Assembly (NCBI GenBank): GCA_934183135.1
Contig: CAKPRX010000026.1
Span: forward strand, 1 to 24,865
Direction of reading: 5' to 3'
DNA from: an uncultured Prevotella sp.
Lineage (GTDB): Bacteria > Bacteroidota > Bacteroidia > Bacteroidales > Bacteroidaceae
Length of the DNA stretch: 24,865 nucleotides
The notes under the pieces were generated by a model. That model worked only from the letters and a program-made list of their open reading frames with translations. It had not been told where the DNA came from and ran no database searches. This document shows, piece after piece, positions 8,261 through 13,776 of the stretch. The first letter of the stretch is position 1. Each line of letters starts with the position of its first letter. A program made the position numbers and the translations under genes.

Positions 8261-8280
8261 GGTAAAAAGGTGAAAAGCGC
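8261..8280 (+). repeat. Purine-tract repeat, copy B
   Basis: GGTAAAAAGGTGAAAAGCGC, within an almost pure purine stretch. It matches copies at 1970-1989 (minus) and 10862-10881 (plus). Confidence 0.7.
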
Positions 8281-8440
8281 TGCCTGCGTGCTGGTATGGA
8301 TTGCAGGTGTCTTAATGATGACGCTGATGGCAACAATGAAGATTATGCGCAACCCCGGGTAAGCCGCACGCTGTAAGCGGAGGCATCCCCGTCATGGTAA
8401 AAGTGGACGTGTGCCAGCACGCGGTGGCCGCGAAAAACAA

Positions 8441-8538
8441 AAAGACTGGCCCCTCCATTCGGAAAGGTCGGTCTTTAGACTTCTAATAACGGCTCCCAAC
8501 GCACTAACGGTGGCTTCCAGCATCGTAAAGGTCGGTTT
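8441..8538 (+). repeat. Composite AAAGGTCGG repeat, copy B
   Basis: A hairpin of AAAGACTGGCC (8441-8451) with GGTCGGTCTTT (8466-8476) is followed by CTAATAACGGCTCC (8483-8496) and CGTAAAGGTCGG (8524-8535). The last two blocks match copy A in order and orientation; copy B has a longer spacer between them. Confidence 0.7.
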
Positions 8539-8636
8539 CCGCGAATTTTGCGATGGCCTGGGTGACACTATCTGTTTTTTTTGCCCTCTTTATTAATTAT
8601 TTGCCCGAGTGTGGCCATTACCTTAAAAAATATTAC

Positions 8637-8644
8637 TATTTTTG
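8637..8644 (+). promoter_or_regulatory. -7 box of probable promoter for the M6 protease gene
   Basis: TATTTTTG, identical to the mntA -7 box. No clear TTTG lies at the right distance upstream, so this is a weaker call. The predicted leader is about 60 bases. Confidence 0.5.
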
Positions 8645-8708
8645 CACAGATATAGCCAAGCGGCTTACACTCTGTTATCGAATGACAATAATATTAATAC
8701 AGAATACA

Positions 8709-10829
8709 ATGATGAAACGATTACTTACACTGATGGTGCTCGTCGTGGCAGCCATCACGGCCAGTGCCATCCCGGCCGAGCCCGGGCTGTGGCGTACCCT
8801 GAAGACGGCCAACGGCCACACCTTGGCGGTACAGCTTATGGGCGACGAGTTCTTACACTACTGGCAGGCCAAGGACGGCAGCCAGTACACCGAGCGCCAC
8901 GAGGTGCTCTACCCGGCCGATATGCAGGTCCTGCGCCAGAACGCCGAGCGCCTGCGTAGCCAGGACAGCGGCAACTATGGTTATGGCCCCCAGCGTGTGG
9001 CCGGACAGAAGAGCGTGGCCCAGCGCGTCAGCTTTACGGGCAACAAGCGCTGCCTTATCCTGCTGGTCCAGTTCTCTGATGTGCCCTTCACCATGGCCGA
9101 CCCTCAAGCCTACTATAACCGCGTGGCCAATGAGAAGAACCTGAATGATGGCCAGTTCGTAGGCTCTGTGGCCGACTATTTCCGCGACCAGAGCGACGGC
9201 CGCTTTAACCTCCAGTTCGATGTCAAGGGCCCCTACACCTTGGGTACCCAGGCCACTTACGGAGGTAACGATGATAGCGGCAGCGACAAAGATGCCCGTG
9301 GCATGGTTCGCGAGGCTTGTCTTAAGGCTTATAACGACGGGGTCGACTTCAGTCCCTACGACTGGGACGGCGACGGTTATGTCGAGGAGGTCTTTGTGCT
9401 CTATGCCGGCCGTGGCGAGGCCACCGGTGGCGGTGCCAACACCGTATGGCCCCACAAGTGGAACCTCGCCTCGCCCCTCCAGGTGGGCAGCAAGAAAGTC
9501 AGCGTCTACGCCTGCTCTAACGAGCTGCGCACCGAGTCTACCTATATGGGCATAGGCACCATCTGCCACGAGTTCTCGCACTGCCTGGGCTATCCCGACA
9601 TGTACGATACCCGCGGCAACAGCGGTGCCTCCAATACCTTCTACGGCATGGGCACCTGGGACCTGATGTGCTCTGGCAGCTACAACGGCAACGAGTTCTG
9701 CCCTGCCGGTTACACCGCCTACGAGAAGATGGTGGCCGGCTGGATTACGCCTAAGGACCTTAAGGACGATGCTACTGTCACCGGCATGAAGACTACAGTC
9801 CAGGGCGGCGACGTGTACCGCTTTACCAATCCTGGCAGCAAGAACGAGTACTACCTTATCGAGAACCGCCAGCAGACAGGCTGGGACCGCTATGTGGGCA
9901 GCTCTGGCATCATCATCAACCATATAGACTACAACGCAGCCTACTGGAGCAGCAATAGCGTCAATACCCCCAAGTACGGCAATGACCACGAGCGCATCAC
10001 CATCATCCCTGCCGACAACACCAAGAGTACCGCGACCGAGTATGGCGACGCCTGGCCCTACGGTGGAGTCAACACCCTGGGCCCCACTACTACCCCCTCG
10101 TGCGTGGCTTATACTGAGAACAACGGCCTGAAGCTGATGAACATCCTTATCAGCAACATGGCCTGCCAGGGCGGAGTGGCCTCGTTCAAGTTTACCAACT
10201 TCAACAACGCCGCCTCGCAGGAGGGCTACCTGCTGCACGAGACCTTCAGCCGCAGCAACGGTACCGGAGGCAACGACGGGAAAGGCTTTAACCCGCCCCC
10301 ATTAGGCAAAACCTTTGCCACGGGCACCTTTGTGTCCGACGTAGAGGGCTGGACGTCTAACCTGACCCTTAAAGCCGGTTACCAGTGTGCCGTGGTGGGC
10401 CGCAATGCCCAGGCCGGTACCACCGCCACATTCACCTCGCCCGCCATCAAGCTGACTGCAGGCGATGTGGTTCACATCAAGTTCAAGGCAGCCCCCTATG
10501 GCAACGACGGAGCCAGCCTTGCGCTGTCGGCGGATAACGGCGAACTCGGGAAAAACCAGTTTGACCTGACACCGGGCGAGTGGAACACCTGCGAGACCAC
10601 CCTTACAGGCAGCGGCGAGGCTCACCTCACCTTTGCGGGTTACCGCTTCTTCATCGACGAGATAGAGATAACCAGCCAGGGAGCTTCCGGCATTACCGAC
10701 GTCATCACATCGGCCCCTGCGGCCAAGCGCAAGGGTATCTATAGCCTTGACGGCACCTACCGTGGTACCGACCTCGACGCCCTGCCCCGTGGCCTCTACA
10801 TCGTGAACGGCCGCAAGGTGGTAAAATAG
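8709..10829 (+). CDS. Secreted M6-family (immune inhibitor A-like) zinc metalloprotease with C-terminal sorting domain
   Basis: A 706-residue secreted protease. I start at ATG 8709 (ATG 8712 is equally possible) because MMKRLLTLMVLVVAAITASA is a clean signal peptide; the frame is open back to 8553, but those residues are not protein-like. The zinc motif HEFSHCLGYPD (H287, E288, H291) is the HExxHxxGxxD form of M6 peptidases. It lies in a catalytic domain of about residues 110-420 that includes SVADYFRDQSDGRF, DWDGDGYVEEVFVLYAG and YGMGTWDLM. Residues about 505-665 are a beta jelly-roll ending RFFIDEIEIT. Residues about 673-706 (GIYSLDGTYRG ... LPRGLYIVNGRKVVK) are a T9SS-like sorting domain, so export through the outer membrane is expected. 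M6 enzymes degrade extracellular proteins; the substrate here is unknown. The final repeat-like purine tract starts right after the stop. Confidence 0.92.
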   Translation: MMKRLLTLMVLVVAAITASAIPAEPGLWRTLKTANGHTLAVQLMGDEFLHYWQAKDGSQYTERHEVLYPADMQVLRQNAERLRSQDSGNYGYGPQRVAGQKSVAQRVSFTGNKRCLILLVQFSDVPFTMADPQAYYNRVANEKNLNDGQFVGSVADYFRDQSDGRFNLQFDVKGPYTLGTQATYGGNDDSGSDKDARGMVREACLKAYNDGVDFSPYDWDGDGYVEEVFVLYAGRGEATGGGANTVWPHKWNLASPLQVGSKKVSVYACSNELRTESTYMGIGTICHEFSHCLGYPDMYDTRGNSGASNTFYGMGTWDLMCSGSYNGNEFCPAGYTAYEKMVAGWITPKDLKDDATVTGMKTTVQGGDVYRFTNPGSKNEYYLIENRQQTGWDRYVGSSGIIINHIDYNAAYWSSNSVNTPKYGNDHERITIIPADNTKSTATEYGDAWPYGGVNTLGPTTTPSCVAYTENNGLKLMNILISNMACQGGVASFKFTNFNNAASQEGYLLHETFSRSNGTGGNDGKGFNPPPLGKTFATGTFVSDVEGWTSNLTLKAGYQCAVVGRNAQAGTTATFTSPAIKLTAGDVVHIKFKAAPYGNDGASLALSADNGELGKNQFDLTPGEWNTCETTLTGSGEAHLTFAGYRFFIDEIEITSQGASGITDVITSAPAAKRKGIYSLDGTYRGTDLDALPRGLYIVNGRKVVK

Positions 10830-10861
10830 TGCTGAAAGGCAAAAAAGTGAAAGCGTAAAAA

Positions 10862-10881
10862 GGTAAAAAGGCAACAAGCGC
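10862..10881 (+). repeat. Purine-tract repeat, copy C
   Basis: GGTAAAAAGGCAACAAGCGC within the purine-rich stretch 10831-10881 that begins directly after the M6 protease stop codon. It matches copies A and B. Confidence 0.7.
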
Positions 10882-10908
10882 ATGGCAGAGAGCCATCGCC
10901 AGCAATAT

Positions 10909-10945
10909 AAAGACCGACTTTTCTGAACGAGAGGCCGGTCTTTTT
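10909..10945 (+). terminator. Terminator hairpin after the M6 protease gene, also AAAGGTCGG repeat copy C
   Basis: AAAGACCG (10909-10916) pairs with CGGTCTTT (10936-10943), followed by a T run ending at 10945. The stem sequence is the same as in the hairpin at 8441-8476, so this terminator is part of the dispersed repeat family. Confidence 0.75.
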
Positions 10946-11032
10946 ATTTCTGCTCCCCGTCATGGGCAAGGCCATGACCACCAGCTCCATCCCTGCTATA
11001 ACCATGACAAAAATGCTGAAAAACCTTTGCAC

Positions 11033-11086
11033 ACGGCTGTATATTTATGCAAAACACGCGGCGAAAATGTATAAATATACAGTCGT
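11033..11086. repeat. Paired TGTATAWWTATRCA palindromes forming a larger inverted repeat
   Basis: TGTATATTTATGCA (11038-11051) and TGTATAAATATACA (11068-11081) are each near-perfect or perfect 14-bp palindromes with centres 30 bases apart. Together with flanks, 11033-11051 and 11068-11086 form 19-base arms that differ at two positions, both G-T compatible in RNA, around a 16-base loop. Confidence 0.65.
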
Positions 11087-11287
11087 AACGGCCGTTTCGC
11101 GAGGCATAAATCCCGGAATTTTTCATCGAACCAGGACGGTTTTCGGGGCCATTGGGGGTGTTTGGGGCCACCGCAAGGGCCGTAAAAGTAACAACCTTTT
11201 ACAAAATAGGGGTATCCGGTGCCTTTTTCGCCGCTATTTTTAGCTCTCGCGAGGTCGGTTTTCAGGGTCGCCGCGATGGTCATTTTT

Positions 11288-11335
11288 GTGCTCGCGATGG
11301 TCATTACGATTCTAATGACCATCGCGAGCACTTTT
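11288..11335 (+). terminator. Perfect 19-bp inverted repeat with T run, terminator-like
   Basis: The arms 11288-11306 (starting GTGCTCGCGATGG) and 11313-11331 are exact reverse complements with a six-base loop, followed by TTTTA. The form is that of a strong intrinsic terminator, but no gene ends nearby. The core CGCGATGGTCATT also occurs once more upstream at 11272-11284. Confidence 0.6.
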
Positions 11336-11451
11336 ATGGCCGTTTTCAGACCGTCAGAAAATGGCCGTTTTTCCGCCGCTGGCCACCTCGGCGAGCGTAC
11401 AGGCTAATTATGAAAGGGCTAAACACCCTTGTCTGCTGCCGAAACGGCAGA

Positions 11452-11469
11452 AATGTATATTTATACATT
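11452..11469. repeat. Third TGTATAWWTATACA palindrome
   Basis: AATGTATA (11452-11459) and TATACATT (11462-11469) are perfect arms around TT, giving an 18-bp palindrome that shares its 14-bp core with those at 11038 and 11068. Confidence 0.65.
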
Positions 11470-11671
11470 GCCAGAAAAATCTTTACGACACGTGTCAGAG
11501 CGCAGTCTGTGACTGTTGCCAGCACCCATCCGTCGCGCAAGGCAAGCCGGAGCCAATCCCAAATATCCTCGGGGCTCCCTGTTGAACCACCTTGGTGGCC
11601 GAAAACTGCAAAAATGTTACATAAAAACAAAAAAAGACGGCTAATGTGATAGCTATCAGCCGATTATTTTG

Positions 11672-11679
11672 TAATTTTG
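11672..11679 (+). promoter_or_regulatory. -7 box of probable promoter for the fibronectin-III protein gene
   Basis: TAATTTTG fits TANNTTTG. No -33 TTTG is seen at 20 bases. The predicted start near 11685 gives a leader of about 140 bases that begins with a hairpin (GTGCCCC 11690-11696 with GGGGCAC 11709-11715). Confidence 0.5.
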
Positions 11680-11827
11680 CAACCATTGCGTGCCCCGTTG
11701 TCTGTCTTGGGGCACATCTCTGCCTCCTCTGGTGTCATAGAGAGAGCCATGGCACTGCTACTGACCGCCGCCCAGGGTGCAGCGACACACTTGACATAAT
11801 TAGAAATCATACATATACAGAATTTTT

Positions 11828-13708
11828 ATGAAGCAAAAACTACTCATGCTGGCAATGCTCTTCGCAGCGTTCGCCATGGGTGCTATGGCACAGGACGACA
11901 ACGTGACCGTTGTCTTAGACGAAAACTTCGACAGCTTTACCGAAGGCTCGGAAGACGAACCCGCCACCACGGATTTGGGCGGCTTCTCGGGCAAACTGTA
12001 CAAGAATCTGCACTGGAGCTACGGCAGTTCTAAGGTATATGAGGCTGGTGGCAAGCTGAAGATAGCCCAGGGTGGTAACCTGGAGACAGATTATCTGAGC
12101 AAGGCCGTGCGCGGCCAGGCCGCCAAGATTACCCTGCGCCTCCGTGCCGCTGCCGATTATGGCGAGGCCGTGACGATAGGCTACGGATACAGCAGTACGA
12201 TTAAGCAGGTGGTGCTCACCGACAACAAGTGGCACGACGTGGTGGTGTACACGGGTGCCATCACCACGTCGACAAAGCTGAAGCTGACCTGTATGTTCGA
12301 GGGCTTCCTGATAGACCTGTTCAGGATAGAGACCAGCCCCTCGATGGTAGTGGTGCCTACTCCCGAGCTGCCCACGCAGGCCGATGGCGTGTCGTTTACC
12401 GCCAAGTGGAAACACGATAGCTCTTCGGCTGACTACCTGCTCGATGTTTACTCCAAGGCGGCCAACGGCGACAAGGAGTATGTACTCCGCGACGAGGTGG
12501 TTAAGCCCTCATACGCGTCTGCCATAAGTGTCCAGAAAAAGGTAACCGGCCTGGATGCCTCCAAGACCTATTACTACACCGTGCGCGGCCGCAGCAAGGC
12601 CGGCAACGTGTCTGACTACTCGGACGAGATGCGCGTCATCAAGGTGCTCGACGACATCGATGCCCCCAAGGCCACCGCTGCCACCAACGTTACGGCTACC
12701 GGCTTTACCGCCAACTGGGAGGCAGTGCCCGACGCCATACGCTATGCCGTAACCCTGACCCGCACCGAGACCCTGAAGGCCGACACCCGTGTCAAGGTGC
12801 TCAGCGAGGACTTTGCCAAGGTTACCGAGGGTACCCTGGAGAGTATCGAGTTCGGCCGCTCGCAGGAAGAACTCGACACCTATACCCACAACCCGGGTTG
12901 GTATGGCGTGGCCCACGGCTTCGCAGCCGGCTATATGGTGCTGTCACCCTACTCGGGCGCAGCCACGCTGACCACCCCCGAACTGGACCTTACCTCTGAT
13001 GGCGGAGCCTTTACCCTCAACATCAAGATGGCCGAGGGCGCCTATGGCCGGTTCTACAGCGGCGGCAAGGCCACCGTCAGTCTCTACAACGACGACCCCA
13101 ATGCGGACGGCTTCAAGGGTGCCCCCGTCGAAAGTAAGACCATAGACCTCACCTCGAGCGACTTTGACACCTATACCGTAACCTTCACCAAGGGCGTAGT
13201 GGCCTCGTATGTACAGATAAGCTACAACAGCGAGAATGGTTACAAGCTCTTCATCGACGAGATGAGCATCGAGCAGAACAAGAAGGCAGGCGAGAAGGTA
13301 ACAGAGGTCATCTCGGTAAACGAGACAGCCGACACCCACTACGACTTTACCGTAGACGCGCCCAAGGACAACGTGGTGTACGCTTACTACGTTAACGCCA
13401 TCGGCGAGACGGTAGACGGTGGCGAGGCCGCCGAACTCTACTCTAATGTATCTAATGTGGTAGAGGTGACCCTGGGTGGCACCGACGGCATAGACGGCGT
13501 GGCCGCCAGCCAGGCTGTCAGGGTAAGCGCTCAGGGTGGCACCATCACCGTAGAGCAGCCCACCGCGGGCCGCATAGCCGTGTACGACCTGGCCGGGCGC
13601 CAGATAGCCCAGGTGGCCGGCGTGGCCGGAGCCAACACCCTCAGCGTGGCCACAGGCCAGGTGGTAGTGGTGCGCGCCGCCGGACGGGCCGTCAAGCTGG
13701 CCCTCTAA
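11828..13708 (+). CDS. Secreted multidomain beta-sandwich protein (jelly-roll / fibronectin III) with C-terminal sorting domain
   Basis: A 626-residue secreted protein with no catalytic motif that I can find. Signal peptide MKQKLLMLAMLFAAFAMGAMA, cleaved before Q22. Residues about 24-170 form a jelly-roll (from VVLDENFDSFTEG to FLIDLFRIE). Residues about 177-274 are a fibronectin type III domain. Residues about 276-317 look like the first strands of a second FnIII domain (APKATAATNVTATGFTANWE). This is interrupted by a second jelly-roll (about 321-487, VKVLSEDFAKVTEG to KLFIDEMSIEQ), and the remaining FnIII strands resume at about 494-550 (VVYAYYVNAIGE ... SNVSNVVEV). After the linker GTDGIDGV, residues about 555-626 are a T9SS-like sorting domain (GRIAVYDLAGRQIAQV). 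The likely role is adhesion or ligand binding at the cell surface. ATG 11828 is fixed by the signal peptide. Confidence 0.85.
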   Translation: MKQKLLMLAMLFAAFAMGAMAQDDNVTVVLDENFDSFTEGSEDEPATTDLGGFSGKLYKNLHWSYGSSKVYEAGGKLKIAQGGNLETDYLSKAVRGQAAKITLRLRAAADYGEAVTIGYGYSSTIKQVVLTDNKWHDVVVYTGAITTSTKLKLTCMFEGFLIDLFRIETSPSMVVVPTPELPTQADGVSFTAKWKHDSSSADYLLDVYSKAANGDKEYVLRDEVVKPSYASAISVQKKVTGLDASKTYYYTVRGRSKAGNVSDYSDEMRVIKVLDDIDAPKATAATNVTATGFTANWEAVPDAIRYAVTLTRTETLKADTRVKVLSEDFAKVTEGTLESIEFGRSQEELDTYTHNPGWYGVAHGFAAGYMVLSPYSGAATLTTPELDLTSDGGAFTLNIKMAEGAYGRFYSGGKATVSLYNDDPNADGFKGAPVESKTIDLTSSDFDTYTVTFTKGVVASYVQISYNSENGYKLFIDEMSIEQNKKAGEKVTEVISVNETADTHYDFTVDAPKDNVVYAYYVNAIGETVDGGEAAELYSNVSNVVEVTLGGTDGIDGVAASQAVRVSAQGGTITVEQPTAGRIAVYDLAGRQIAQVAGVAGANTLSVATGQVVVVRAAGRAVKLAL

Positions 13709-13726
13709 GCAGACAACAGTATCCAT

Positions 13727-13757
13727 GGTGGCCCGCCCGCATAGGGTACGGGCCACC
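13727..13757 (+). terminator. Terminator-like hairpin between the FnIII protein and C10 protease genes
   Basis: GGTGGCCCG (13727-13735) pairs with CGGGCCACC (13749-13757) across a 13-base loop, followed by TTATTA. The next ATG is only 20 bases further on, and no promoter fits between, so it may be only a partial terminator within one operon. Confidence 0.6.
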
Positions 13758-13776
13758 TTATTATGTATATAGATAG

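Larger units (their letters stand above)
8129..8708. other. Intergenic region between the susCD operon and the M6 protease gene
   Basis: 580 bases without a credible gene. It holds the terminator (8170-8207), a purine-rich tract (8231-8280) with repeat copy B, a pair of distant 9-base arms (GCGTGCTGG 8286-8294, CCAGCACGC 8414-8422), the AAAGGTCGG-type element (8441-8538) and a -7 promoter box (8637-8644). Confidence 0.65.
10830..11827. other. About 1 kb gene-free region rich in palindromes
   Basis: No supported coding sequence. The longest open frames (for example 11152-11649 plus, 11346-11630 minus) give arginine/tryptophan-rich, non-protein-like translations without a sensible start context. 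Contents: repeat copy C (10862-10945), three TGTATAWWTATRCA palindromes (11038, 11068, 11454), an AGGTCGGTTTT copy (11252-11262), a perfect 19-bp inverted repeat (11288-11331), a hairpin with internal bulge (11638-11662), a -7 promoter box (11672-11679) and a leader hairpin (11690-11715). Confidence 0.65.

Noticed and set aside
8553..8708. 52-residue N-terminal extension of the M6 protease
   Set aside because: It spans the promoter -7 box and lacks protein character, whereas a clean signal peptide starts at 8709.
8853..10238. Minus-strand open frame (461 codons) opposite the M6 protease gene
   Set aside because: Shadow of the catalytic domain coding sequence; no recognisable protein features.
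11346..11630. Minus-strand 94-codon frame in the gene-free region
   Set aside because: Part of it looks slightly protein-like, but it passes through the TGTATA palindrome and has no recognisable family or start context. Kept only as a remark in the findings.
11152..11649. Plus-strand 165-codon frame in the gene-free region
   Set aside because: The translation runs through the inverted repeats and palindromes, is rich in Arg/Trp/His without structure, and has no signal or domain; it is better explained as non-coding.
11789..11817. TTGACA ... TACATAT resembling an E. coli sigma-70 promoter
   Set aside because: Bacteroidota use a different -33/-7 consensus, and a TANNTTTG box is present upstream at 11672.
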